Of a DNA stretch of 64,000 nt, positions 7,238 through 15,741 are shown in pieces. Position 1 is the stretch's first letter. The number at the start of each line of letters is the position of its first letter. The translations under genes and the position numbers were made by a program. The DNA is from Nitrospira sp. SG-bin1 (GTDB lineage Bacteria; Nitrospirota; Nitrospiria; Nitrospirales; Nitrospiraceae): the NCBI GenBank assembly GCA_002083365.1, contig LVWS01000043.1, positions 1-64,000 on the forward strand, in the 5' to 3' direction. Under the pieces are notes generated by a model that saw only the letters and a program-made list of their open reading frames with translations, was not told the DNA's origin and searched no databases.

Positions 7238-8416
7238 ATGCGACCCCACAACGCTACGGTCTCGCCGATATTGCTTCGTGTGATCCATGAGACGGTCGAG
7301 AGGGACGGTCTTTCACAGGGGAATTTGACACAGAGGGTACTCGAACTGTCTCGGCGTTTCACTACAAAGCGGGACTCCCTCACGCACACTTATCTGGACG
7401 ATCCGCAATGTGCGGCTGCCTATCTTCAGTACTTTCTGCCGGTCAATCTTGCAAAAGTTCAGACTTTGCTGAATGAGATGCCGACACCTGAGGTAGGTCA
7501 GCGGTTCTCCGTTCTGGATATTGGATCCGGCCCGGGGACCGGCGCCTTGGCCGTCCTCGATTGGTGGTATCAGCAAGAGCCGTCCTATACCTTGTCAGTA
7601 ACCGCTGTCGATGCTTCCATGATGTCCCTCAGACAAGCTGAACAGGTATGGGAACGATATTGTCAGGCGGCAGATATCCGGAACGCGAGCTTCGGGAAGT
7701 ATGAGGAGGACTTAGAAAAACGAGTATGGATGGAACCGATCCGGCCGAAAGGGCCGTTTGATCTCGTTATTCTGGCCAATTGCTTGAATGAGATCCATGC
7801 AGGTGAGACTGATCCGATCGACGCCCGAACGGGCTTAGTAAAGGACTGTTTGTCGATGCTCGCCGTGCACGGCACGATGATAATCGTAGAGCCCGCCTTA
7901 CGTGAAACTTCCCGATCACTGCACCACGTGCGCGACAGACTCCTTCAAGAAAAGCACTGCACCATCTATAGCCCCTGTCTCCATGAGGGAAGTTGTCCCG
8001 CATTGGTGAAGCCCGATGATTGGTGCCATGAAGAGCGGGCTTGGCAACCGCCAATGTCGATTCAGGAAATCGATAGAGCGGTCGGCTTCATCAAAGACGC
8101 CCTGAAGTTTTCCTATCTGTTGCTTCGAAAGGATGGCAAGACTATCGTCGGCCGACAGTCACACATCTATCGAGTGGTCAGCGAACTACGAGAACTGAAA
8201 GGAGAGAAGCGGGCATGGCTCTGCAATGAACAAGGCAGGCAGGAAGTGGGCCGGCAGGATCGTCTTGCCTCTCCTCAAAACGAAGCCTTCGATCAGTGGC
8301 ATCGCGGGGCGATCGTGCAGATCGAAGAGATCGTCCACAAGGAACGGAGGGGAAAGGTGTCGGCGTTGGGACGGATCGAGCGGGATGCAAAGGTACAATT
8401 CATTCGTTCCGTTTAA
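7238..8416 (+). CDS. Rsm22-like small-subunit ribosomal methyltransferase family protein
   Basis: A Rossmann-fold SAM-dependent methyltransferase-like protein of 392 residues from the ATG at 7238 (a TTG at 7202 would add 12). The SAM motif is VLDIGSGPGTGALAVL near residues 92-107. Further on, a cysteine group in YSPCLHEGSCPALVKPDDWC matches the Rsm22 family, whose mitochondrial members (human METTL17) bind an iron-sulfur cluster and assist small-subunit ribosome assembly. The NLNE-like ILANCLNEIH follows the usual motif IV position. The C-terminus is long and basic. The family call is good; activity on rRNA is only suspected for the family. Confidence 0.75.
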   Translation: MRPHNATVSPILLRVIHETVERDGLSQGNLTQRVLELSRRFTTKRDSLTHTYLDDPQCAAAYLQYFLPVNLAKVQTLLNEMPTPEVGQRFSVLDIGSGPGTGALAVLDWWYQQEPSYTLSVTAVDASMMSLRQAEQVWERYCQAADIRNASFGKYEEDLEKRVWMEPIRPKGPFDLVILANCLNEIHAGETDPIDARTGLVKDCLSMLAVHGTMIIVEPALRETSRSLHHVRDRLLQEKHCTIYSPCLHEGSCPALVKPDDWCHEERAWQPPMSIQEIDRAVGFIKDALKFSYLLLRKDGKTIVGRQSHIYRVVSELRELKGEKRAWLCNEQGRQEVGRQDRLASPQNEAFDQWHRGAIVQIEEIVHKERRGKVSALGRIERDAKVQFIRSV

Positions 8417-8440
8417 GGTATCATTGATGCGAGGTTTGGT

Positions 8441-8734
8441 ATGGCTATACAAAGGATTTCGGAAGGTCCGGCCAACTCATCCTCGAGAGATGTTGCGCGA
8501 GGACTTCCTGCCGGGCTATAAGCTGACCGTATCAGGATTTGCCAAGGCCATCGGAGTGTCGCGCCAGACGGTGAATGAAGTGCTTCGGAGCCCAGAAATG
8601 GTGCTGCGGCTCTCTCGTTTGTTCAGCATCAGCCCGGAGTTTTGGTTGAACGCCAGAGAGCGATTGATCTGTGGGAAGCAGCAAAGCAAGCTAAGGGCAG
8701 AATCAACCGCAAATCTCCGCTGACGATTGCTTGA
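8441..8734 (+). pseudogene. Decayed HigA-type antitoxin (XRE/HTH) gene
   Basis: The middle frame encodes a clear HigA-type helix-turn-helix: PTHPREMLREDFLPGY, then GVSRQTVNEVLR and PEMVLRLSRLF-ISPEFWLN. Three defects show. A likely N-terminus (MAIQRISEG from the ATG at 8441) is one frame away from the body. About six residues normally found between NEVLR and SPEM are missing. After WLN near 8652 the expected RQRAIDLWEAAKQAKG continues only in another frame, ending at 8734. An intact reading of the body frame would give an unrelated tail. No HigB toxin gene is seen next to it, so it is probably a dead solitary antitoxin. Confidence 0.65.
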
Positions 8735-8893
8735 AAGACTCGCCAAGCGATGGGGTATAGAAGCGACGCGTCAATGACGTTTCTCATTAGCGCTGAGCGG
8801 TCTTGCACCAAAACGTGAGTGTGAAGTTGCCCAAACAACGCCAAAAGCAGCTTCACAGTACCAAACTGGCGGTGTGAGAAGGGTGCACTGAAA

Positions 8894-10054
8894 GTGAATT
8901 CGGCTATGACTAGATACGCAGTGATCACCGCCCTAATTGTCGCATGCTGCGAACCGAATCCAGCGTACAGCGTGGACTGTGATGTGCCTAAAGCAAGAAT
9001 AGGGACCGTTAGCGCGGTCGAAAGAGTCCAAACGAACAGCACCCTTGTTCATTTGACGAAGGTCCAGTCGCTCGACTTAGCAGCGTATATCGGACGGTCA
9101 GTGAACATTGATCTGAAAGCAGGCGTTGCAAAAGCCTATGCAAATGATCCATCGGGAAAGAGGGCGTGGGACGATCATGTCTCCATTGGCCCCGAACAAA
9201 GCGCTCTCATCGAGCTTCAGGTTGGGGATATCCTCATCCTGGATTCGACAAGCTGCTACCATATCGATAGCGAGGTAGAGATCCGCACCGGTCAAGGCGA
9301 GTTGAAGCATCTAATAACCCGTGACTATTTGCATGGCGTCTATCTGCACGATGATACACGCATTGACCTTAGAGAGGGAGCCATTGTCGAGTGCAACATT
9401 CTTCATATCCTCGAACGGAAAGTCGAGTGGGGAGCTGGATACTGCCTCGCCAACGTCCGGGTATTTGTCGATGGGAAACTTCATACGCTGGGGCCCGGTG
9501 AGTCGTTTGTCCCTTCCGGGACGTCGTTTCGGAGAATCAGTATAGTGGAGATAAGAGCGGAAAAAGGCTCTTCAGAAAAGTCTTTTGGTCCATATGACTA
9601 TGCCGATATCGTTATCAGCTTTGCTAACTCGGAAACATCCAGGAGAGGTAATGTTTTGCCGTCAGCGCCATTTGGCGAACCAGCCGCTATGACGGCCACA
9701 GCCGAACTGAAAAGTCTAATGTCGAAGAATGGCTCAATTACTTTCCGATCCGGGGACGGGAATAGGCAGGTAGACGAGTGGGAGATGACGTTTTTCCCGG
9801 ATCACACTGTCAATATGACGTACTACGGGTATGACGTGGTCAAATACGAGGGAACCTATCGCATGAGCTCAACCGGCGAGATTAAGACCACGTTTGAGAA
9901 TATGAGATATCAATGGCCAGGCAGCATGTTGCTTGATAGAGATTCCAAATCCCTTCTGCTCAATCAAAAAGAAGGCACTCAAGACTATTGGCCTTTCCGA
10001 CCAGTATATCGAAGGCCAATGATGACGGAACCTTCGTCAAGGTCCCATCCTTAG
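8894..10054 (+). CDS. Secreted or lipid-anchored protein of unknown function
   Basis: Not recognised. The 386-residue product has an N-terminal export signal: two alternative starts (GTG 8894, ATG 8906), a hydrophobic stretch YAVITALIVACC, then a polar mature region starting near VDCDVPKAR. The IVAC sequence could act as a lipobox. The mature part appears beta-rich, with cysteines at CYHID, ECNIL and GYCLAN. The C-terminal 130 residues (MTFFPDHTVNMTYYGYD... region) resemble a small lipocalin-like or META-like beta domain, but I cannot confirm that. It stands alone, with the decayed higA upstream. Base use looks more AT-rich than in the rTCA genes nearby. Confidence 0.6.
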   Translation: MNSAMTRYAVITALIVACCEPNPAYSVDCDVPKARIGTVSAVERVQTNSTLVHLTKVQSLDLAAYIGRSVNIDLKAGVAKAYANDPSGKRAWDDHVSIGPEQSALIELQVGDILILDSTSCYHIDSEVEIRTGQGELKHLITRDYLHGVYLHDDTRIDLREGAIVECNILHILERKVEWGAGYCLANVRVFVDGKLHTLGPGESFVPSGTSFRRISIVEIRAEKGSSEKSFGPYDYADIVISFANSETSRRGNVLPSAPFGEPAAMTATAELKSLMSKNGSITFRSGDGNRQVDEWEMTFFPDHTVNMTYYGYDVVKYEGTYRMSSTGEIKTTFENMRYQWPGSMLLDRDSKSLLLNQKEGTQDYWPFRPVYRRPMMTEPSSRSHP

Positions 10055-10304
10055 TGTGACTGGCACCACGTAATTTGTCACGGTTCACTCCAGAGCTTTT
10101 TTGAGCTGTTCGAGTTCCATTGGCGCAGTCAACAAATGGAATACGTTGCACAGCCGAGCAATGACGAACCCTTCGGGCACACCTCGCTGGAGCCTTCAAA
10201 TACTTCAAGATCGTCTGAGCAAGAGCAAGACGGCCAGCGCCGCTGTGTTGAATCGTATTGTCTTGAACTGAAAGCTAACGGCTGATAGCTGTAAGCTTGT
10301 TACG
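10055..10304. other. Intergenic region with AGCTGA-type repeat
   Basis: This 250-base gap contains one copy (10265-10297) of a repeat related to the one in the icd-frdB gap. A short minus-strand stretch, about 10086-10195 read toward lower coordinates, encodes the protein-like sequence LQRGVPEGFVIARLCNVFHL followed by about 16 more residues and a stop. It has no start, so it may be a gene remnant. Confidence 0.35.
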
Positions 10305-10484
10305 CTAGTCCGCTTCCGGCTCTGAACTGCCGTGCTGGTGGGACACCTTATCTTCTTCGAAGAGATCGGCCATTTCCTCGGCCATCACAGCATCATCATC
10401 CTGAATGGCGATGAGAGGGATCTCTTTTCTCGCCTTGGGTTTTTCGTCTGGTGAGGGGACTTCCTTTTTGACGTTGTCAGACAT
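10305..10484 (-). CDS. Small acidic hypothetical protein
   Basis: A 59-residue, very acidic protein starting MSDNVKKEVPSPDEKPKA. It has a run of D/E residues in the second half (QDDDAVMAEEMADLFEED) and no cysteine, membrane segment or known motif. I chose the ATG at 10484; a GTG at 10499 is the only upstream alternative. It is probably a disordered cytoplasmic protein. It may be transcribed with the zinc-ribbon-like gene upstream, 38 bases away. Function unknown. Confidence 0.5.
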   Translation of the reverse strand: MSDNVKKEVPSPDEKPKARKEIPLIAIQDDDAVMAEEMADLFEEDKVSHQHGSSEPEAD

Positions 10485-10522
10485 GGGTGCAGTATACACT
10501 AAACACTCAAACGCAGGCGGAT

Positions 10523-10882
10523 TTATTCAAAGGCCTCTAACGAAGAACGCTCAACAAATTGTCGATTACAACCCTGACATGTGACGAAGTAATAGGCATC
10601 CCGCACAGAGACTGTCGCTCGAAAATCAAGACTCACGCCGCGATGATTGCAGGCGGTGCACGAAATCTCCCGTAATCGCAGCGGCACATCCGGCTGCGTC
10701 CGCAGATAAAACTCCATATCGGTATAGACCGGAAACGTGTAAAAACACTTCTTACAGATGCCTCGCCAATCGCCGTCGGCTCCCATGAACCGTTCATCGA
10801 TCGCGAAACTGGATTGTTTGCAGACCGCGCATTGCACCGTATTCAGACGACGTTCGACTTCTTGCTGGGTCATCGTGACCAT
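10523..10882 (-). CDS. Zinc-ribbon-like protein with four CxxC pairs
   Basis: A 119-residue protein with four CxxC pairs: CAVC near residue 18, CKKC near 45, CTAC near 75 and CQGC near 103. The pattern suggests two zinc ribbons or knuckles in tandem, about 30 residues apart within each pair. I chose the ATG at 10882 (MVTMTQQEV); the open frame extends upstream to 11020 but that part overlaps the divergent phosphatase gene and is not protein-like. It could be a nucleic-acid-binding or metal-storage protein; I do not recognise the family. Confidence 0.6.
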   Translation of the reverse strand: MVTMTQQEVERRLNTVQCAVCKQSSFAIDERFMGADGDWRGICKKCFYTFPVYTDMEFYLRTQPDVPLRLREISCTACNHRGVSLDFRATVSVRDAYYFVTCQGCNRQFVERSSLEAFE

Positions 10883-10982
10883 ATCGCGAGTATAGCGGCC
10901 CGAGAATTGAAAGCGCAAGCGGACCGCCGGCCGAACACAGATCGCTTGACGCCCATCAGCGTCGCGATATACTGACAGCGCA

Positions 10983-11393
10983 ATGCATGTGATTACGGAA
11001 AATCTCCTGGTCGGGAGCATCGATGATGCGCAGGAACCGCCTGAGGCGATCGAGGCGCTTCTGCTGGTGGCAGAGGAGTTTTCCCTTACACCGGCGGGGT
11101 GGGTGGATTATCATCGAATCCCGTTTCGAGAGTTTGCCAAGGCCGATCCGCATAAGTTGATGGAAGCGGTGCAGTGGCTTGAACCACGCGCGCCAAAAGG
11201 TCGAACGCTGGTCTGTTGCCGAGCGGGCATGGGGCGCTCCGTTTCGGTGATTATGGCCTATCTGTGTTGTGTGGAAGGCCGGACCTACGATGAGGTCCTA
11301 AAGTTGGTCATGGCTCGACGCCCGGGAGCCATGCCGCTGCCTAATCTGCAAGTCGCGATCGAGCAAGTCCGCCAACTCCGGCGCGCCGCGTAG
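10983..11393 (+). CDS. Dual-specificity / tyrosine phosphatase-like protein
   Basis: A 136-residue cytoplasmic protein of the dual-specificity phosphatase fold. The P-loop is VCCRAGMGRS near residues 77-86, which has the C-x5-R catalytic signature, with the following SV in place. The residue before the catalytic cysteine is Cys rather than the usual His, an unusual feature. The acidic residue needed as general acid may be Asp or Glu in VDYHRIPFREF. It is divergent from the zinc-ribbon-like gene, with its start about 100 bases away. The substrate is unknown. Confidence 0.78.
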   Translation: MHVITENLLVGSIDDAQEPPEAIEALLLVAEEFSLTPAGWVDYHRIPFREFAKADPHKLMEAVQWLEPRAPKGRTLVCCRAGMGRSVSVIMAYLCCVEGRTYDEVLKLVMARRPGAMPLPNLQVAIEQVRQLRRAA

Positions 11394-11632
11394 CAGGTTG
11401 TTGAGAAAGTCCTCCCGTTTCGTTCTCACGTTACTCAGACAAAGATAGCGACTCGGCTTCTAAGATACCGGGCGCTCGTGGGACACTGCCGCTCTCGAAG
11501 ACACCGCCGCCTCCCGACTCGGCGGGCGTCCATAGGCGTGACGCTCATTATTCTTCGCGTCGCGGACCTTGCCTTTCCTCCATTCTCATGGCGTAATGGA
11601 GTGCCACGCCAGCGTCCACCCAGGAATGAGTT
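11394..11632. repeat. Possible degraded dispersed repeat upstream of mutM
   Basis: The 240-base gap begins with TTGTTGAGAAAGTCCTCCCG and a CGTTCTC block. This resembles, from memory, a dispersed intergenic repeat seen in Nitrospira genomes (TTGTTGAAAAAGTCCGCC type). I cannot check this without a search. No gene or clear hairpin was found here. Confidence 0.25.
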
Positions 11633-12472
11633 ATGCCGGAGCTTCCGGAAGCAGAAGTCGTCGCTCGACAGATCCGTTCGCGCCTCCTTGGAGCGCAGTT
11701 GAGGGATGTGTGGATCGGGCGTGAGGATATCGTTCGCGAAGGGTATTCCGCCCGATTGTGGTATCAAGGCGTCACGTTGCGGTCGGTCGAGCGATACGGC
11801 AAGAGCATCGCCCTTGAATGTGTCAATGATCAGACCAGTCGCTATGTCGTGGCTGAACTCGGGATGACCGGCCTTCTGCTGTTCCGGTCCACCCCGACGA
11901 AGCATCCGCAGCATGTGCATGCCCGGTTGATGTTCGAGGGGGCGAGTGAGCCGGAATTACGGTACTGGAATCCTCGCCGGTTCGGGCGGCTTTCGCTCTT
12001 GGACAAAACGGGACTTGAGCGATACCTGGCTCGGCGGTTCGGGATCGACCCGCTGCTCGTGTCGCAGCAGGACTTTGTCAGATTGTTGCACGAGCGACGT
12101 GGCCGGCTCAAATCACTCTTGATGCATCAGCAAGTCATTGCCGGCATCGGAAATATCTACGCCAATGAGATTCTCTTCAGGGCCCGTTTACATCCCCAGA
12201 TTCCAGTCAGCAGACTGTCGGTGGACAGGGTGGAAAAACTTTACCACATCATGCGAGAAGTCCTTCGTGAGGCGATCGCCTGTGGGGGATCGAGCGTGCG
12301 AGACTTTTTTGCCCCTGATGGAACCGAAGGACAGTATAAGCGGCGGCATCTGGTTTATGGAAAAGGGAGTCGTCCCTGCCCCAATCAGTGCGGTGGAGTG
12401 ATTCGACGTGTTCACAGCGAGCGAAGCTCATATTTTTGTCCCCGCTGTCAGTCCAGCCGGGCCGGAGGATAG
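11633..12472 (+). CDS. mutM: Formamidopyrimidine-DNA glycosylase
   Basis: Removes 8-oxoguanine and formamidopyrimidines from DNA in base excision repair, with AP-lyase activity. The 279-residue protein starts MPELPEAE, so catalytic Pro2 and Glu3 are present after Met removal. The Lys in GKSI near residue 59 is the other conserved catalytic residue. The NPRRFGR and IGNIYANE blocks, the H2TH region and the C-terminal zinc finger CPNQCGG...CPRCQ complete the family picture. Length is normal. It is monocistronic here, with the rTCA promoter following. Confidence 0.95.
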   Translation: MPELPEAEVVARQIRSRLLGAQLRDVWIGREDIVREGYSARLWYQGVTLRSVERYGKSIALECVNDQTSRYVVAELGMTGLLLFRSTPTKHPQHVHARLMFEGASEPELRYWNPRRFGRLSLLDKTGLERYLARRFGIDPLLVSQQDFVRLLHERRGRLKSLLMHQQVIAGIGNIYANEILFRARLHPQIPVSRLSVDRVEKLYHIMREVLREAIACGGSSVRDFFAPDGTEGQYKRRHLVYGKGSRPCPNQCGGVIRRVHSERSSYFCPRCQSSRAGG

Positions 12473-12575
12473 CTTCCCCAGAAAATTCCTATTTTTTATG
12501 GGTTTAGAGAGAAAGTGAACCGTGGAATTTGATGCTAGGTCTTTTGAACCCTCATTGCTTAGTTCCTCTGGCTTC

Positions 12576-12605
12576 TTGAGTCATCCTGTCGATTTCCGCT
12601 AGAAT
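12576..12605 (+). promoter_or_regulatory. Putative sigma-70 promoter of the aclBA rTCA cluster
   Basis: TTGAGT at 12576-12581 and TAGAAT at 12600-12605 are separated by 18 bases, each one mismatch from consensus. The expected start point is near 12612, about 37 bases before the aclB ATG, with GAAGGAG as ribosome site between. This is the only clear promoter found before the cluster. Confidence 0.5.
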
Positions 12606-12648
12606 CCTGCTCCCCTATTGGCTGAGTTCACGACGAAGGAGAATTCGT

Positions 12649-13845
12649 ATGGCAAAGGTGTTGGAAGGCCCCGGCATGGGGTTGATGAAGAAGTGGGGCA
12701 TTCATACCCCCAACTATGTCGTTGTCACTTCCGCAGACGAACTTGCCAAGCTTGGGCAAGTCAATGACTGGATGAAGACCTCCAAGCTGGTGGCGAAAGC
12801 GCATGAAGCGTTAGGCTCTCGCTTCAAGTTGGGATTGGTCAAGGTGGGGCTTGACCTCAGCGGGGCCGTCAGTGCCACGAAGGAAATGATCGGTCGCCAG
12901 GTCGGCAGCATTACCGTCACGCAGGTCATCATCTCCGAAATGATCCCGCATAAGGAAGAATATTATTGCGCGGTGAAGTCAACCCGTGAAGGTACCGAGA
13001 TCCTCGTCGCCAACTGTGGCGGCATCGAAGTGGAATCGAACTGGGATCGCGTCAAACGCCTCTCCCTGGAGGTCGGACAGCAGCCGACGCCGGAAGCCTT
13101 GGAGCGGTTGGCGAAGGACGCAGGCTTCTCGGGTGGCCTGACGAAGAAGATGGCTGATTTTGCGGGCAAGATGTTCATCTGTTTCGATAATGAAGATGCG
13201 CAGTATCTGGAGGTGAATCCCGTCGTGACACGCGAGAGCGACGGCGAATTGGTCGCCCTCGATGCCGTGACCTTGCTGGACGGTGACGCCAAGTTCCGCC
13301 ATCCTGATTGGAACTTCCAGTTTGCGGCCGAATTCGGCCGTGCCTACAGCAAGGATGAAATGGAAGTCATGGCGGTCGACAGTAAAATCAAGGGGTCCGT
13401 TAAGTTCATCGAGATCCCAGGCGGCGATACGGCGATGCTTCCCGCCGGCGGCGGAGCCAGCGTCTACTACTCCGATGCGGTCGTGGCGCGGGGCGGCAAG
13501 TTGGCGAACTACGCCGAGTATTCTGGCGATCCCCCGGATTGGGCGGTGGAGGTGCTGACGGAAAAGATCTGCTCCTTACCCGGTATTAAAAACATCATCG
13601 TCGGCGGCGCGATTGCTAATTTCACCGACGTGAAGAAGACATTTGGCGGCATCATCAACGGATTCCGCAAAGCGAAGGGCGACGGGAAACTGAAGGGCGT
13701 GAAGATCTGGGTGCGGCGCGGTGGGCCCCGCGAAAAAGAAGGGCTGGACGCGATGCGCGCGCTGAAGGACGAAGGCTTCGACATCAACGTCTTCGATCGA
13801 TACACCCCGCTGACGGATATCGTCGACAAGGCGCTGCAAAAATAA
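12649..13845 (+). CDS. aclB: ATP-citrate lyase, small (succinyl-CoA synthetase beta-like) subunit
   Basis: Subunit of ATP-citrate lyase, which cleaves citrate to acetyl-CoA and oxaloacetate at the cost of ATP; this closes the rTCA cycle. The 398-residue size matches the AclB of Chlorobium. It has an ATP-grasp-like N-terminal half (KLGLVKVGLDLSGAV, HKEEYYCAVKSTREG) and EVNPVVT near residue 188, which corresponds to the Mg/nucleotide-binding region of succinyl-CoA synthetase beta. The C-terminal half has the PAGGGASVYYSDAVVARGG and GGAIANFTDV blocks. It is directly followed by aclA, the first two genes of the cluster. Confidence 0.95.
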   Translation: MAKVLEGPGMGLMKKWGIHTPNYVVVTSADELAKLGQVNDWMKTSKLVAKAHEALGSRFKLGLVKVGLDLSGAVSATKEMIGRQVGSITVTQVIISEMIPHKEEYYCAVKSTREGTEILVANCGGIEVESNWDRVKRLSLEVGQQPTPEALERLAKDAGFSGGLTKKMADFAGKMFICFDNEDAQYLEVNPVVTRESDGELVALDAVTLLDGDAKFRHPDWNFQFAAEFGRAYSKDEMEVMAVDSKIKGSVKFIEIPGGDTAMLPAGGGASVYYSDAVVARGGKLANYAEYSGDPPDWAVEVLTEKICSLPGIKNIIVGGAIANFTDVKKTFGGIINGFRKAKGDGKLKGVKIWVRRGGPREKEGLDAMRALKDEGFDINVFDRYTPLTDIVDKALQK

Positions 13846-13866
13846 AAGAGCTATCGCTATTAGTCA

Positions 13867-13895
13867 TCGGCTGTCGGCTGAATGCCGACCGCTGA
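13867..13895. repeat. Hairpin-forming repeat between aclB and aclA
   Basis: Arms 13867-13878 and 13884-13895 pair over 10 of 12 positions around a five-base loop. The arm sequence TCGGCTGTCGGC is related to the CCGTCGGC/GCTGA words in the icd-frdB gap. It could protect or process the mRNA between the two acl genes. Confidence 0.45.
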
Positions 13896-13920
13896 AGGCT
13901 TCACTGTTGGAGGATTTTCG

Positions 13921-15741
13921 ATGAGTATTCTGGCAAATAAAGACACCCGCGTCGTGATTCAAGGGGGTGCCGCCGGTGTCAATGCGGCCCGCCGTATGGC
14001 CGAGTTTTGCTACCTGATCAAGCGCCCGCTGAACGTCGAAGCCTTTGTCTATCCGCCTGACGCCGGCAAGACCAACGAAATTCCCTACGGCAGCGGGCTC
14101 ATCGCCATCCCGGTCTACAAGACCATCGCGGAAGCGACGAAGAGCCATCCGACCATCAACACCAGCCTGGTCTATATCGGAGCGGACCGTGCAATGAAAG
14201 GCGGCATGGAAGCGCTGGACGATCCCCACATCAAAGTGGTGTCCATGATCACCGAGGGTGTCCCGGAGAAGGACGCGAAGCTGCTCGGCGCCCATGCACG
14301 GAAGCTCGGCAAGGTGTTCAACGGCCCCTCTTCGATCGGCATCATTTCGGCCGGGGCCTGTCGGTTGGGTGTGATCGGCGGCGCATTCGACAACCTCGTG
14401 CTGTCCAAGCTCTATCGAGAAGGGTCGTTCGGCGTCATTACCAAGTCCGGCGGGCTCTCTAATGAAATCATCTGGATTTGCTCGCAGTTCGCCGACGGGA
14501 TCACGACGGCGATCGGCATCGGCGGCGATGCCTATCCCGGTACCGATTATGTGAGTTATCTCGAAATGTTCGAGAACGATCCGCAAACCAGGGCGGTCGT
14601 GATCGTCGGCGAGATGGGCGGCGATCTCGAAGAGCGGGCGGCCGAGTGGTACGGCGCGAAAAAGCGGCGGGTCAAGCTCATCGGTGTGGTCTCCGGCTTC
14701 TGCCAGGAGAGCTTGCCGAAGGGCATGAAGTTCGGCCACGCCGGAGCCAAAGAGGGCATGAAAGGCGAAGGGTCGGCTCGATCCAAGTCCGATGCCCTGA
14801 AGAAAGCGGGTGCGATTGTACCCCCCACTTTTGGTGCCTTGGGCCCTGCCATCAAGGAAACGTATCAGGAATTGTTGAAGTCCGGACAGGTCAAGGAAAT
14901 CATCGAGCCGACCAGTCTGCCGAAGCTTCCCAAGACCGTCGAAGAAGCGATGAAGGCCGACGAGGTGATCGCCGCGCCATTGATTCGTACCACCATCAGC
15001 GACGACCGCGGCGACGAACCCTGTTATGACGGATACCCGGCTTCCGAACTCATCAACAAGGGCTACGAAATTCCACACGTCATTGGCTTGCTGTGGGATA
15101 AACGTCTCATCTCGAAACAGGAAGCGGAAATCATCAAGCGCATCATCATCCTCTCCGCCGATCATGGGCCCTGCGTGAGCGGTGCCTATGCGACGATTCT
15201 GGCGGCCTGCGCCGGGATCGGCTTATCACAAGCAGTGGCGGCCGGCTTGATCATGATCGGTCCGCGCTTCGGCGGCGCCGTCACAGATGCCGGTCGCTGG
15301 TTCAAGTATGCGGTCGACAATAAGATGACGGTCGACGACTTTCTCGTCTACATGAAGAAAAACGTCGGGCCTGTGCCCGGCATCGGTCATCGAGTGAAAA
15401 GTTTGCGGAATCCGGATAAACGAGTGAAGGAACTCGTGGGGTACGTGAAGAGTTTGAATATCAAGACACCCTGTCTTGATTTCGCCTTGCAGGTCGAGCA
15501 GGTGACGGCAGCGAAGAAAGACAATCTGATTCTGAACGTGGACGGCACGATGGCGGCCGTGCTGGTCGATTTGGGCTTCCCAATCGACAGTTTGAACGGC
15601 TTCTTCATTCTGTCGCGCACGATCGGCTTAATCGGCCATTGGGTCGATCAGAAGCGGCAAGACAGCCGCTTGATTCGGTTGTTCGATTACCTGGTGAACT
15701 ATGCGGCGCCCAAACGGCGTGAGGTCCCGCCGTTGAAATAG
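13921..15741 (+). CDS. aclA: ATP-citrate lyase, large (catalytic) subunit
   Basis: Large subunit of ATP-citrate lyase, 606 residues, like Chlorobium AclA. The N-terminal CoA-binding, succinyl-CoA synthetase alpha-like half has KSGGLSNE near residue 170 and GHAGA near 273, whose histidine is the phosphorylated catalytic residue. The C-terminal half is citrate synthase-like (ADHGPCVSGAYAT, PRFGGAVTDA, GIGHRVKS). I use the ATG at 13921 because TTGGAGGA precedes it; an earlier in-frame ATG at 13882 lies in the hairpin region. After the stop, two near-copies of the last codons follow in frame (15745-15795). Confidence 0.96.
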   Translation: MSILANKDTRVVIQGGAAGVNAARRMAEFCYLIKRPLNVEAFVYPPDAGKTNEIPYGSGLIAIPVYKTIAEATKSHPTINTSLVYIGADRAMKGGMEALDDPHIKVVSMITEGVPEKDAKLLGAHARKLGKVFNGPSSIGIISAGACRLGVIGGAFDNLVLSKLYREGSFGVITKSGGLSNEIIWICSQFADGITTAIGIGGDAYPGTDYVSYLEMFENDPQTRAVVIVGEMGGDLEERAAEWYGAKKRRVKLIGVVSGFCQESLPKGMKFGHAGAKEGMKGEGSARSKSDALKKAGAIVPPTFGALGPAIKETYQELLKSGQVKEIIEPTSLPKLPKTVEEAMKADEVIAAPLIRTTISDDRGDEPCYDGYPASELINKGYEIPHVIGLLWDKRLISKQEAEIIKRIIILSADHGPCVSGAYATILAACAGIGLSQAVAAGLIMIGPRFGGAVTDAGRWFKYAVDNKMTVDDFLVYMKKNVGPVPGIGHRVKSLRNPDKRVKELVGYVKSLNIKTPCLDFALQVEQVTAAKKDNLILNVDGTMAAVLVDLGFPIDSLNGFFILSRTIGLIGHWVDQKRQDSRLIRLFDYLVNYAAPKRREVPPLK

